A DNA stretch of 64,000 bases, taken from positions 2,480,001 through 2,544,000 of the forward strand of contig NZ_CP009288.1 of NCBI RefSeq assembly GCF_000756615.1, in the 5' to 3' direction. The position numbers were made by a program, and so were the translations under genes. Origin of the DNA: Paenibacillus durus. Lineage in GTDB: Bacteria; Bacillota; Bacilli; Paenibacillales; Paenibacillaceae. The notes below the pieces were generated by a model. The model was not told where the DNA came from, ran no database searches, and saw only the letters and a list, made by a program, of their open reading frames with translations. Of the stretch, positions 22,201-30,400 are shown piece by piece (position 1 is the first letter of the stretch; every line of letters begins with the position of its first letter).

Positions 22201-24142
22201 CCTAATTGACCAACTGGAATTGCATCTGCTTCATATTGCCAAGCAAATTACGGTTAACGAAGAGATCCGAGTGAAAGACATCGTTCTGGTCAGTGAGGAC
22301 GAAAGACAGAAGCTGGGGTACCTGTTCCATGGCAAACAGACGGATTATCCCAGAGAAAAAACCATTCCAGAGCTGTTCGAAGAGCAGGTGGAGAAAACGC
22401 CGGATGCTGCTGCGGTGGTGATGGGCCATATCCGTCTGAGTTACAGGGAGCTGCATGAAAAGTCGAACCGGCTGGCCGCTCGCCTGCGCGCCCGGGGAAT
22501 TCAGAGCCAAGCCATTATCGGACTGATGGCAGAGCGTTCGCCTGACATGATCGTGGGTATTCTCGGCATTTTGAAGTCGGGTGCGGCGTATCTTCCCATG
22601 GATCCCGAATGGCCAAGCGAACGGATCGAGCATATGCTGCACGACAGCGGGGCGGCACTGCTGCTGACTCAACAGCAGTGGATGACCGGCCTGCCATCCG
22701 GGACAGAGGCGATGCTGCTGGACTCGGATGAGGAGGACATGGCTGCCGCGGAGCTGGGCCGGGAGCCGGAGACTGGCAGTGCGGACGATTTGGCGTATAT
22801 CATTTACACCTCCGGTTCAACGGGAACGCCGAAGGGCGTCATGATCTCCCATGCCAATGCGATCCGCGTCGTGCAAGAGACGGATTATATCACGATTCGC
22901 CAGGAAGACGCGGTATTGCAGCTATCCAATTATGCCTTTGACGGTTCGGTCTTTGATATCTTTGGTGCTCTGCTGAACGGAGCCCGGCTGGTTTTGATTG
23001 AACAGGAGACGGTGCTGGATATAGCTAAGCTGGCGGAAGTGATGAACCGGGAGAACATTACGGTGGCGTTCATGACCACCGCACTCTTCAATGTGCTGGT
23101 GGACCGGGAGCCAGACTGCCTGAAAGGGCTCCGCAAGCTGTTATTCGGCGGGGAGCGCGGATCGGTCATTCATGCGAGAAAGGCGCTGGCAAGCCTCGGC
23201 CCGGACAAGCTGATTCATGTGTACGGACCGACGGAAAGTACGGTATTTACCACCTACTATCCGATCAATGAAATCGATGAGGATGCCGGAAGCCTTCCGA
23301 TCGGGAAGCCGATTGCGAATACATCGGTATGGATCGTTGATCGGAATCAGCAGCTCGTGCCTCCGGGAGTGCCTGGAGAGCTGTGTATTTCCGGAGACGG
23401 CTTAAGCCGGGGATATTTAAATAACGAAGAACTGACGGCTACCCAATTTGTGCCTCATCCCTTCGAGTCGGGGGGACGGATGTACCGGACCGGAGACCGG
23501 GTTCGCTGGCTGCCGGACGGACAGATCGAATTTCTGGAGAGAATGGACCATCAGGTCAAATTGCGGGGTTACCGGATCGAGCTCGGGGAAATCGAGCAGG
23601 TTCTGCTGGAACATGAGAACATCCGGGAAGCCATCGTGCTGGCAAGGAAAGATCCGGCCGGTCAGGATGTACTTTACGCGTACGTAACTGCAGCGGTTGA
23701 GCTGAGCCGAACGGAGATCCGGGCATACGCGGGAAGCCGCCTGCCGGGTTACATGATTCCGGCTTACTTCATTCTGCTCGACCACTTGCCACTGACAGCC
23801 AACGGGAAGGTGGACCGGAAAGCCCTGCCGGAGCCTGACTCTAGCGCACACGCCGAAAGCGGATATGCGGCACCAAGCAATTACGTAGAAGAACAACTGG
23901 TATCCGTCTGGGAAGAAGTGTTAAATATGAAGCCCGTCGGTACTTCTCATAATTTCTTTGAAATCGGCGGTAATTCGCTTAAAGTTATGCACGCCGTACA
24001 GTTAATTAATAAAAAGTTTCATACCGAATTGAGTATCAGTCAATTTTTCGAGCATCCGACGGTCAAACAGCTGGCCTTCTATATTTTGAGCGGAGACTCA
24101 ATACATTCAGACTCGAATGAATATATAGAGGAAGAAATTTAA
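8312..24142 (+). CDS. bacA: Bacitracin-type synthetase 1 (five-module NRPS: Ile, Cys, Leu, Glu, Ile)
   Basis: Loads and joins residues 1-5 of a bacitracin-family peptide. The 5276-residue protein has the order A1-T1 / Cy-A2-T2 / C3-A3-T3 / C4-A4-T4-E4 / C5-A5-T5, the same as B. licheniformis BacA (about 5255 residues, from memory). There is no starter C domain, so the amino terminus is not acylated. The second condensation-type domain (about 638-1073) is heterocyclising: it has DPLICDDSS (DxxxxDxxS) instead of HHxxxDG, FALTGIQLAYLIGR at its start and a GDFTTLMLLD block. Pocket codes: A1 DGFFLGVVF (Ile), A2 DLYNLSLIW (Cys), A3 DAWFLGNVV (Leu), A4 DAKDIGVVD (Glu), A5 DGFFLGVVF (Ile). E4 makes D-Glu. 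The start is chosen at ATG 8312: AAAAGGAAGG lies 8 bases upstream and the promoter lies just before it. The acidic C-terminal tail probably docks on the next protein. Confidence 0.95.
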   Translation: MITGHSNIRENPSSSFHVAKEERLYWSQHPVNRTKTEYPKEKTVHQLFEEQTLKTPDHIALVSGERQLTYQEVDQQSNQIAAFLRQKGMGRNKIVGIMVEKSPEMIIGLLAVFKSGASYLPIDPEAPQDRIEYMLRDSGASMLLTSLTCKDKSQYDSMESIFLEEEDFGCFPSHSLTHVNDAADLAYIIYTSGSTGYPKGVAISHYSAIRVVRNTNYITITDDDSVLQMSNFAFDGSVFEIFGALLNGARLVMIDKEQALDITQLAALTKQQQITVMFITTAFFNAIVEREISCFEDVRKVLFGGERVSVTHAKKALAYMGPNKLIHVYGPTESTVFATYYPINKIHEEATTIPIGKPIANTTVFIIDEHNNPVPIGTPGELCISGDGLAAGYLNNESLTSKKFIPHPFIPEERMYRTGDLARWLPDYNIEFLERIDQQVKLRGFRIELGEIENHLLKHEAVTETFVTVRENQAGHKHICAYMTAERDITVEELRTFLGRTLPDYMIPAYYVKLDRLPLTTNGKVDKKALPEPDGSIVTGSEYVAPKNDTEQKLAAIWQDVLQISRIGINDSFVHLGGHSLNAIELIARINEQLNVNLPLNQLFRLSTIKKIGAYLEENQENVADEGYFSDIGDPGSMHEPFALTGIQLAYLIGRDATFEMGGAATNFTVEFEANADITKVNAALQKLIARHPILRTVVFENGTQKIIEKPPLYTVEVLNATNWIEPQIESDMQAERQRMLTKIINPSQWPLFEIKAYLLPSRQYYFYLNIDPLICDDSSLKILIKEFKWLYDHSESQLLQLKYTFRDYVLAMAEFKQSGRYLKDKHYWMDKLETFPSSPALPLKCSPAHVDVPRFKKFSNFMNGIDWNKLKQRARERNVTPTSVLCAAYAYVLAYWSNQERFGINLTVFNRIPFHEDVKKMAGDFTTLMLLDINAAESSHSFWNFTDRVQDSLLEALEHRHYDGVDFIRQLGRKHNMKKRAVMPIVFTSVLNENPEDSFDKLFNFEQIKFFSTRTSQVFIDNQVYEINGGLYITWDFVEQLFDEDVITSMFEQYLQILNEIITADRVSEIEISAVSRQIIEQYNNTRLDLPVCPLHEMLSNTAKSMAENIAVRHHENTMTYRELDEKSNQIARYFMEKGVSKGDYIGVIAKRGINTIVNLFGVLKAGAAYIPLDPDYPDERKQYIREKCQCKFFIEPSLYEQELLHTYSAEAVDSGVTLEDMAYVIFTSGSTGNPKGVQITHGAAANTILDINSKFNVTANDRIMGISSLCFDLSVYDVFGALSSGAVLVIIDDQRDMFRLKEVIEKEKITIWNSVPAIMGMVVDLYSLSEQNNDLRAVLLSGDWIPLQLPAKIKKIFRNTEVVSLGGATEASIWSIYYPITQIAEEWKSIPYGIPLANQQIYVLNQNRQPCPVNVEGELYIGGTGVANGYIHDEEKTRQSFILHPQLGHIYKTGDYGVLKPEGVVEFLGRKDSQVKIRGYRVELGEIENCLLQSKDVRKTAVIDSADEQGTKHLYAFIISDKNAYSLSLKRFLQNKLPGYMIPTMFFNVDEIPLTVNGKVNKGLLEEVVRQHHLTMKESAPVYAEPADPTQKKLLSIWKEIFGLEHISTDASCFDLGGDSLKIMAIAAEVKKQLHIEIPIGEMFRHDTIHSLNQYLKSRSDAKQDITIETIPEQEYYATSAAQKSMYMLSLFENNRGAYHIPMGLFVEGKLQIGRLEQALQTFIERHEILRTGFEVIQDELVQKVHAAVEFRLEYDDLGDIDTDTDQLIALTSKLCKESTQSFDLSKPPLMRAKVARIGHNQHLFIINFHHIVADGASQGILMNELLELYSHDNLPDIDLHYKDYTAWQENYSQSDVIRKQEAYWLEVFSSEPPKLELPYDFKRREVSSYEGNNIHIPLGSELSNQVRQLAKETGSTLYMVMLSAYYILLYKYSHQTDIVVGTAASGRLHQPLQNMFGVFVNTIAMRNQLNETESIKQLIEQIKHTTVAAFEHSEYPFDELVRKTGFDRNANRNPLFDTMFVLENADLFTRMKDGLKMSPVMFNLDNAKFDLTFNVLEFENEMVLNIEYSTELFHFDTIRRMGDNYVTLLTNISSNLDLKVKDVDCLAPAEKTLLMDTFNQAAMDYPQEQTVNQWFEEQVKRTPDHLALVMEEQQMTYREVDERSNQLARVLRSSGVQPDRIVGVLLERSVDAVIGMLAVLKAGGAFLPIDPAYPADRINYMLQDSQAGWLLTRKELSKQVNLLQNDEISLIDMDDARIGAMDCHRIDSRHVSGNLAYLIYTSGSTGKPKGVMITHQSLVHLCTWHNTCYQITAEDRSASYASMSFDAFVWEVFPYLLSGSSVHLISEEIRLDVIRINEYFHKHQISIAFLPTQICEQFMRLDNRSLRTLLTGGDKLNYFETKNYQIVNNYGPTENTVVTTSFTIDQAYTNIPIGQPLPNTKVFILDAHDLFCPIGVPGELCISGPGLASGYWNRPELTAEKFASHPAVPEERMYRTGDLARWMPDGNIEYLGRMDDQVKIRGFRIELGEIDNLLLQHEGVKEAVVLAKEEGKYSSYLCAYIVMDKTESKHDTEDIKQYLSGTLPEYMVPSYFVTLDNLPLTPNGKVDRRALPDPETVNRPLITYEAPSNETEVKLAAIWRDILGKADISVHDNFFHIGGHSLMATLLISRLHKELQAVVPLGQLFRTPTVRGLAEHITDSKQSEYMTIPQAAPRPYYELSPAQRRIYILNQLDHAGTTYNMPFAMKIKGELNVQQLSHAFSLLVARHESLRTSFVMLDGKPVQRIEKDTTFTIQYNRFKSGDNPNMLTDWVKPFQLDQAPLMRIEVVRVDEHEHIMLFDMHHIISDGVSVAILLEELAELYRGNQLAPVSVQYKDYVHWYAERYRFEGWKRQEQHWMDVFEGGIPVLEMPTDYARPKNRSYHGDQLHVQLDIELTNKLDQMAKEHGATMYMLFLTAFTALLSRYTDQEDIVIGTPVAGRDHEDLRRVVGMFVNTLALRNKPFGHQTFREYLQQVKENTLKAYENQDYPFERLVDLTDVKRDASRNPLFDVMLVQNTEQISLDIDGLQFTLLEDGANRSKFDLTIRMNETSEGWKLELEYCLDLFRKERMQQFAAHFIQVLKQAVEMPDIQLNQLDILTEQEKRMLVYGVNPTKQTYSKEKTLTSLFKEQVDRTPDATALVYEHISITYRELNERANSLAIHLRAKGAGPETVIAVMMERSIEMIVAVFGVLKAGGAYLPIDPDYPDERKKYMLSDSGALLLCVADDKGWNSDIFNGEMIRLNALDSVQGAEPEPLNRSSDAAYVIYTSGSTGQPKGVVIEQFSVHNLVGGLDTAIYSHYPAPLNFALIAPFVFDASVKQIFASLLLGHTLHLVPKETSWDADRLLDYYVRHGIHVSDGTPAHLKLLTFADSSRKAKLDIKEFIIGGDVLTHDLLNEVYGTLPGLTANVTNVYGPTECTVDAVYNRVIYGEQKRTGGIPIGQPLQNTAIYIMDRSQRLQPIGVTGELCIAGEGVARGYLNKPELTAKKFIEHPFEPGKKMYRTGDLAKWLPDGQIEFVGRVDHQVKIRGYRIELGEIEHQLIRLEQIEEAVVTAGKDNHNNDYLCAYIVTRQECTLMDVRECLEKHMPAYMIPAYFVKLNRLPRTVSGKVDRSQLPEPEKTFLNDSEYEAPRNDKEQLMIQIWQEVLDFRQIGINHNFFAVGGDSIKALQIVSKIAKQGLRLEMRDLFAHPTIRQLSKYVKEICIRHDYDERVTGEAVLTPIQQRFFERNCVEHNHFNQSFMLYRNGGFNERAVVQSFNKLMEHHDGLRMSYSKNADGHITQTIMDYEDQMFELDIHHLKGIEHQELFINKQASEIQKKMSIEKGRLVKLGLFRLDEGDHLLIAIHHLVIDGVSWRILLEDFELLYQQALNGERLNIDYKTDSFKHYASQLKAYSDSYLLGREKPYWQFVSRVKTSFLNNQRAKSDKPNVFTNSRTAVVGLGKKETQWLLRETNRAYHTEINDILLTALLLSAREIADENRFKIMLEGHGRENIGTGVDVSRTIGWFTSVYPVVFELSGEQYLPLLIKTVKETIRNIPNKGIGYGILKYLSDIQDFADETEAPILFNYLGELDSGLNRKEFQASSMPTGQTVGGQLARAHLFEINAVVMDGTFVVHTSYNALEYDEHIVDQFNRLFMQYLELIIRHCKDKKSSEKTPSDYGNHPVSLVELKSMEEKYYPFTIEEIYTLTNLQAGILYHSLENKSSNAYFQQVLMDLHGEIDVDTLEQSFHEIIQRHEGLRAAFEYKLVEHPRQVILDNRKAVFVYLDWAGESAGNQEQLLEAYKASDKAKGFDLSRDMLIRICLMKTAERSYTLLLSHHHILMDGWCLNILIHEMFHIYANHITREPYQLEEPRPLGDYLQWLDQQNKEEAIAYWKDHLQGYREQATFPKTSLNRRDGQHSVKEKEVRFSPGLTSQLKHLAAKNHVTFNALFQTIWGLALCRYNEAEDVVYGTVISGRETDVDGIENMIGLFINTIPTRVRLNSERLFTDAMRQVQEEGMQGQKYGYVNLAEIQEQSGLKRNLLDHVLVFQNFSEVQASGNQDRNRTGFTLQRVYGNEHTHYNLSVAAVLQERFVLKMAYNESVFDAGLIDQLELHLLHIAKQITVNEEIRVKDIVLVSEDERQKLGYLFHGKQTDYPREKTIPELFEEQVEKTPDAAAVVMGHIRLSYRELHEKSNRLAARLRARGIQSQAIIGLMAERSPDMIVGILGILKSGAAYLPMDPEWPSERIEHMLHDSGAALLLTQQQWMTGLPSGTEAMLLDSDEEDMAAAELGREPETGSADDLAYIIYTSGSTGTPKGVMISHANAIRVVQETDYITIRQEDAVLQLSNYAFDGSVFDIFGALLNGARLVLIEQETVLDIAKLAEVMNRENITVAFMTTALFNVLVDREPDCLKGLRKLLFGGERGSVIHARKALASLGPDKLIHVYGPTESTVFTTYYPINEIDEDAGSLPIGKPIANTSVWIVDRNQQLVPPGVPGELCISGDGLSRGYLNNEELTATQFVPHPFESGGRMYRTGDRVRWLPDGQIEFLERMDHQVKLRGYRIELGEIEQVLLEHENIREAIVLARKDPAGQDVLYAYVTAAVELSRTEIRAYAGSRLPGYMIPAYFILLDHLPLTANGKVDRKALPEPDSSAHAESGYAAPSNYVEEQLVSVWEEVLNMKPVGTSHNFFEIGGNSLKVMHAVQLINKKFHTELSISQFFEHPTVKQLAFYILSGDSIHSDSNEYIEEEI
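10225..13310 (+). other. NRPS module 2 (Cy-A-T): Cys, thiazoline formation
   Basis: Cy domain 10225-11530 followed by A2 with the exact classical cysteine code DLYNLSLIW. T2 site is LGGDSL near 13160. Expected to make the Ile-Cys aminomethyl-thiazoline of bacitracin. No oxidase domain is present, so the ring would stay a thiazoline until spontaneous oxidation. Confidence 0.92.
13330..16430 (+). other. NRPS module 3 (C-A-T): Leu
   Basis: LCL-type C domain with FHHIVADG. A3 code DAWFLGNVV is the classical leucine signature. T3 site is GGHSL. Confidence 0.9.
16450..20940 (+). other. NRPS module 4 (C-A-T-E): D-Glu
   Basis: C4 has MHHIISDG. A4 code DAKDIGVVD is a glutamate signature, with Lys239 expected to pair with the side-chain carboxylate. 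T4 has the GGDS form typical before an epimerase. E4 (about 19570-20935) has HHLVIDG. D-Glu4 of bacitracin is a metal ligand in the known complex. Confidence 0.9.
20970..24142 (+). other. NRPS module 5 (DCL C-A-T): Ile
   Basis: The C domain follows an epimerase and is of DCL type (HHHILMDG, TNLQAGILYH). A5 code DGFFLGVVF (Ile). The A domain is almost identical at DNA level to A8 in the third synthetase. Confidence 0.9.
22255..23871 (+). repeat. Near-identical A-domain block, copy 1 (module 5)
   Basis: Colinear with 33456-35072 at a constant offset of 11201 bases with no indel. I find about ten mismatches by eye in 1617 bases. It begins at the very end of the C domain and stops in the A-T linker, so the repeated unit is one adenylation domain. 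It is richer in G+C than the flanks. Confidence 0.95.
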
Positions 24143-24296
24143 CTGTCTGTCAACGAACAGCCTGATCGGAATTCAGAGTATCTGGAAAGCCGCACATTCT
24201 CATGATTTTTTCATAGTGGCTGGATAAGAGATTGTGCGGTCATTCCGAATCATTCAATTTGCTGCCTGGACATAACGAAAGGAATGGTGTGTTCCT
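24143..24296 (+). promoter_or_regulatory. bacA-bacB intergenic region with a hairpin
   Basis: A 154-base gap in an otherwise tight operon. Arms 24190-24201 and 24228-24239 pair at 11 of 12 positions around a 26-base loop that contains a smaller ATGA/TCAT stem. No U-run follows, so it is not a clear terminator; a role in mRNA processing or stability is possible. The ribosome binding site GAAAGGA (24277-24283) lies 13 bases before ATG 24297. Confidence 0.45.
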
Positions 24297-24480
24297 ATGA
24301 ATATCACGGAGCTTATGCATGACTTAAACAAGCGCAATATCAGCCTGTATCATGAGCAGGGGAAGATTAAAATTATTGGTCCCCGAGAGCAAATCAGCCC
24401 TGAGCTTAGAGAAAAGATCAAATTATACAAGAAAGAGATTATTCAGTTCCTGACGGATAGCGAACGGCTGGAGAAAAACG
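24297..24480 (+). other. TubC-like N-terminal docking domain
   Basis: About 60 residues before the first C domain, with the pattern of TubC_N docking domains: an L-x-x-L-N-K-R-x-I-S-L strand-turn, an I-K-I-I-G-P strand, then a helix with L-R-E-K-I and Y-K-K-E-I-I-Q-F-L. The preceding synthetase ends in a short acidic segment (NEYIEEEI), the kind of linear partner such domains bind. Family assignment by eye. Confidence 0.65.
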
Positions 24481-27400
24481 GAATTCCAAGAGTGAAGCCG
24501 TCCGAAGAGAACTGCTACCCGCTATCCAGGGCGCAAAAAAGGATGTATATATTGCATCAGATGGATGAGCAGGGAGTTGCCTACAACATTCCGTTAGTCA
24601 TGAAATTAAAAGGGAGATTGGATATCCATCAGTTTGAACAGGCGATGCAGCAGATCATTCAAAGACATGAGGGATTAAGAACAGCTTTTATTAAACTGAA
24701 CGATGAGCCTGTTCAAAAAATCCATCGTGAGATTCATTTTGAAGTCCCATTATCCGAATTGGGAGAGCAAAGCATCACAAGCAGAATCCGGCAATTTATC
24801 AAACCGTTTGATCTGGAGCAGGCTCCTCTTATTAGAGCAGAGATGGTCAAAGTTGACAATGACGAGCATCTGATGCTGCTCGATATGCATCATATCATTT
24901 CAGACGGTATTTCGATGGCAGTCTTTATGAAAGAGTTGTCCGTTCTGTTTGAGGGGGGGCGCTTGGTTCCGTTGTCTGTCCAATACAAAGATTACTCACA
25001 ATGGCAACATGAGAGAGAGCGCCAAGGAAGCTTGGACGAACAGGAGAAATATTGGCTGCTTACGTTAAGCGGTGAATTACCCCAGCTTCAGATGCCTCTG
25101 GATGATGTGCGGCCTGCTGTGCAGAATTACGAAGGCGGTCGTATCTTATTCGAGGTTAATCAGAGCATGACCAGAAGACTGAAACATTTAGCCGAACAAA
25201 ATGGAGTTACGCTCTATATGCTGCTTATGGCCGCCTATACCGTTTTGTTATCCAAATACACCGGTCAAAAGGATTTGATTGTTGGCACTCCAATTGCCGG
25301 CAGACCACACGATGAGCTCAAACCGATTATTGGATTATTTACGAATACGCTGGCGACAAGACATTATCCGGAATCTGATCTGATATTTACTCAATATTTG
25401 AATCATGTGAGAACTCATATATTATCCGTTTTTGAAAATCAGGATTACCCTTTCGATATGTTGGTTGAAAGCTTAAACTTGCCAATAAACCGGAGCAGAA
25501 ATCCTGTATTTGATACGATGTTTGATTTGCAGTATGCCAGTGATTTTCAATTTAAGCTGGGCGATCTGAAAGCTGAATCCTGTAATATCGACTTTCCAGT
25601 AGCTAAGTTTGACATCGGACTTACCGTAATCCATTACGGAGAATATATACAGATGGATCTTCAGTACGCCTCTAAACTGTTTAACGCGGAAACAATGGAG
25701 CGCTTCTCTGGTCACTTTTTGAACATTTTAAACGAAATTGTGGATCGTCCCGAAAAGACATTAGATGAAATCAGAATAATGTCTCCGGAAGAGGAGTCCC
25801 AGGTTACTTATCAATTCAATAGTCATAAGGTGATATATCAGGAATCCAGGACATTGAACGATCTTCTTGAGGAACGAGCGGAGATTACTCCGGAACGCGT
25901 AGCTGTTGTCCATGGTGATCATTCATTGACATACCGTGAGCTCAACAATAAGGCTAATCAACTCGCCCGCAGGCTTAGAATAGAAGGAGTAAAGCCTAAC
26001 ACGGTAGTGGGTATCATGGTCGAACGTTCGATTGAAATGATTGTTGGCATTATGGGGATATTGAAGGCTGGCGGAGCTTATCTGCCCCTTAATCCGGAAC
26101 TTCCTGGCGAGCGGATTTCTTATATGCTGGCAGACAGCAACGCCATTCTTCTTGTAACCGAAGAAACCTTTAAATCTCAAATGAATTTTTCACCCTGTAT
26201 CACGTTTGATGACGGATTGATAGACACCATGGAAAAGACCAATCCTGAACGGGTAAACCATGCCAGCGATCTGGCATATCTCATTTATACTTCTGGATCG
26301 ACCGGCATGCCTAAGGGCGTGATGACAACGCATAAAAATGTTATGAATTATATCCATGCTTTTTTGGATCAGATTCCGCTTACAGAAGAAGATACCATTC
26401 TTCAGGTCGTTTCTTTTTCATTTGATGCTTTCACTGAAGAAGTGTTTCCGCTCCTGACCGTTTCCGGTCGGATCCTGATTAGCGGCACACTCACAGAGAC
26501 ACATGTGGATGAATTGGTTAAGCAAATCGAAAGGCAGAATGTGACCATCGTGAGCTGCTCACCGCTGCTCTTAAATGAACTGGATAAGAACAAGCATTTA
26601 CGTCTGCATACAGGAATGAGATTTATTAGCGGCGGCGATGTATTGAAAGCCGAATACATAAAAAACATAATTACCACGGCTCAAGTCTTTAACTCATATG
26701 GACCGACTGAAGCAACCGTTTGTGCGACGTATCACCGAGTGAGTCAGGTGGATCTAACGAGAAAAAGCATTCCGATTGGCAGGCCCCTTGGCAATTACCA
26801 AGTGTATGTGCTGGATGAGAATAAGCATGTACTGCCTATTGGTATTCCAGGCGAATTGTATATCGGAGGAGCTGGAGTTGCCAGCGGCTATCTGAACAAT
26901 CCGGAAATGACGGGTTCGAAGTTTATGGAGCATCTATACCTTTCTGGAGAACGAATGTATCGTACCGGTGATTTAGGCAGATGGCTTCCGGACGGCAGCA
27001 TTGAGTTTTTGGGAAGAACGGATTACCAGGTGAAAATCCGCGGTTACCGTGTTGAGGTACAGGAGGTCGAGCATCATTTATTGAGTCACCCCGCTGTAAA
27101 AGATGTGATCGTTGCTCCCAGACAGGACAGTGATGGGAATAACTTTTTATGCGCGTATGTGGTGTTAGCTGATTCCCAAGATCAGACAGCCGTGCAAAAA
27201 GTGAAAATGTACGCGGCAAAGGTACTACCGGGTTACATGGTGCCATCTTGCTTTGTTCCGGTTGAACAAATACCGCGAACGATTAATGGGAAGACGGATT
27301 GGAAGGCACTGCCTGTGCCTGTTCTGGACGGGATGACTTTGGCAGAATATGCAGCACCCAGAAACGGAGCAGAGCAGAAGCTTGTTCGTATTTGGGAAGA

Positions 27401-30400
27401 AGTTCTCGGCGTTGGTTCCATTGGAATTGATCATCATTTTTTTGAGTTGGGAGGACAATCACTAAAGGCGTTTGCTATGATGACTGCTCTGCAAAGGGTT
27501 TTTCAAGTTCATATTTCGCTGAAGGATATCTTTAGCCACGCCACGATCAGGCAATTGGGAGAATACATCCGGTCTGTTGATAAACAGGATTGTTCAAGTA
27601 TTAAAAAAGCGGAAGAAAAGCCTTATTATTCTCTATCGGCAGCACAAAAACGGATCTACATCTTAAATCAGATACAACAGCCGAGCATTATGTATAATAT
27701 GCCACTTGTTATAAGAATATCCGGTGAAGTGCATCATGGACTTCTTGAGCAAGCATTCCACACGTTGATACAGAGACATGAGGTGCTTAGAACATCGTTT
27801 GTAGAGATCAACGGAGAGCCTGTTCAGCAAATCGAACAAACCATTGCATTCCGGTTGCGGTCAAGTATGGTCAATAGTGATGAACTGGAACGGCGAATTC
27901 AAACATTTATCCAGCCCTTTGACCTTAGAGAAGCGCCGCTTCTTCGGGCGGAACTGTTGAAGGAAGAACAAGACCATCTGTTGCTGCTAGATATGCACCA
28001 CATTATTTCAGACGGTGTTTCCATGGATATATTGACCAATGAGTTAGGGCAACTTTATGAAGGCAACAAGTTGCCGCCTGTGGCGATTCAGTACAAAGAC
28101 TACTCGGAATGGTCTTTGACGGCGGAACGAAACAGGGAACTTAAGAGACAGGAGCAATATTGGCTGCAGGCGCTGGGAAAAGATCTTCCTGTACTGCAAT
28201 TGCAGACGGATTATGCGAGACCAGCGGTTCAAAGTTCTGAGGGTGGCCGAATTAGCGTTGAACTCGGGGAAGAACTGACAAAGAAGCTCCGGATAATGGC
28301 TGCGGACAGCGGGACAACAATGTTCATGCTGCTGCTGGCAGCTTACACGGCACTGCTTGCCCGGTATACAGCTCAAGAGGATATCATTGTGGGTACCCCT
28401 ATTGCGGGCAGGCAGCATCAGGATCTTAGCCATACAATGGGCATGTTCGTCAATACACTGGCATTGCGTAATTACCCTAGACCGGAATTAAATTTTCAAC
28501 AGTATCTTCATCAGGTCAAAGAAACGACGATCAATGGATTTGAACATCAGGAATATCCGTTCGACGAACTGGTTGGTCAACTGGGATTAGATAGGGATGT
28601 GAGCAGGAATGCATTGTTTGATACCATGTTCTCCCTACAAGACGAGCAACAGACGGGTTTTAACGCAGAAGGTTTGCAGGCTGAACTATACCCTTTTGAA
28701 TACCCCATCGCTAAATTTGATTTGAGCGTCACAGCCTTGGAGTCTAGCAATCTCATCCGGATTTATTTCGGCTATGCAACAAAACTGTTCAAGCAAGAAA
28801 CGATTGAAAGAATGGGCCGTCATTTAACAAAAATTTTGCAAGAAATCGTACGACAACCTGAATGTCCACTCGGCGAGATTAATCTTGTCTCGGACGAGGA
28901 ACGGCAAATGCTGCTGCATGTTTTTAATGATACCGCGAGGGAGTATCCCCGTGATCAAGCGGTTCCTCAATTCATTGAAGATCAGGCTCACCGCAGACCC
29001 GACCATACAGCTGTCGTGTTCGAAGGCGAGCAGCTGACGTACCGGGAGCTGAACGAGCAGGCTGATCGCGTCGCTCAGCTGCTGCGGGCCCGGGGCGTAA
29101 GACGGGAGACGCCCGTTGGCATCATGATTGACCGCTCCCTGGAGATGGTGACCGGGCTGCTCGGCATTCTAAAATCCGGCGGGGCCTATCTGCCGCTGGA
29201 CCCGGCGTTTCCGGAAGAACGGATCCGTTACATGCTGGAGGACAGCGGGGCCAAGCTGGTCGTGACGCAGGGCCACTTGGTAAATAAGGTGGGTGAGGCC
29301 AGCATGGATTGTGAGACCCTCGTCATCGACGACTCGATCCTGACGATGCAGACGGTTCAGGAAGCTTCGGCACAGACCTCTGCTGCTGCCAATAAGGTTG
29401 ACCATGATCCGCAGGACCTTGCGTATATTATCTATACGTCAGGCTCCACCGGACTGCCTAAAGGTGTTTTAGTGGAGCACGGTGCCTTTGCTAACTTTTG
29501 CCACGGATTTAGCGATCTTCATCAGATCACCGAACAAGATCACGTGGGGAACTATTTACAAATTACTTTTGACGGCTCGATTATTGAAATTTTCCCGGCG
29601 CTGATGATGGGCGCAACGTTGCATGTCATTCCGGCAGATCTGCGCCTAGATATGGATCGACTGAATAGGTATATGAATGAACAGTCCATTACACTCGTGA
29701 CGCTGCCTCCTAAAGTGTGCGAAGCCTTTATTGGGCAGCCGAATGAATCCCTACGCCTGCTGATTGCTGGAGGAGAGCAGCTGAAGCTGAGCACCTTGCC
29801 GCATTATCCGGTAGTGAACGCATATGGGCCAACCGAAAATACAGTCGTAACCACCAGCCAGCTGATCGACCGGGCAGGAGGGAATATCCCGATTGGCAAG
29901 CCGGTACCCAATACACGGATCTATATCCTGAACAGAAGCCGGCAGCTCTGTCCGGTGGGTGTGACCGGAGAACTGTATATTGCGGGCGACAGTTTGGCGC
30001 GCGGCTACCTGAACAACGCGGTGCAGACGGCGGAGAAGTTCGTGGACAATCCATATGAGCCCGGGGGCAGAATGTACCGGACCGGAGATCTGGCGCGCTG
30101 GCTGCCCGATGGCAGTTTGGTCTTTATGGGACGCGCCGACCAACAGGTTAAGATCCGGGGCTACCGGATCGAACCGGGCGAAGTTGAGCAGCAGCTCCTG
30201 AAGCATCCGGCGATCCGTGAGGCAGTGGTCATTGCACACGAGGACCGGCAGGGCGTTAGCTCCTTATGTGCCTATCTCATCTCGGATGATGTGTGGACGA
30301 CAACAGCTGTAAGGGAGCTACTGGAAGCGGAGCTGCCAGAGTACATGATTCCTGCATATGTAATACAGTTGGAACAGCTGCCGCTGACTTCCCACGGCAA

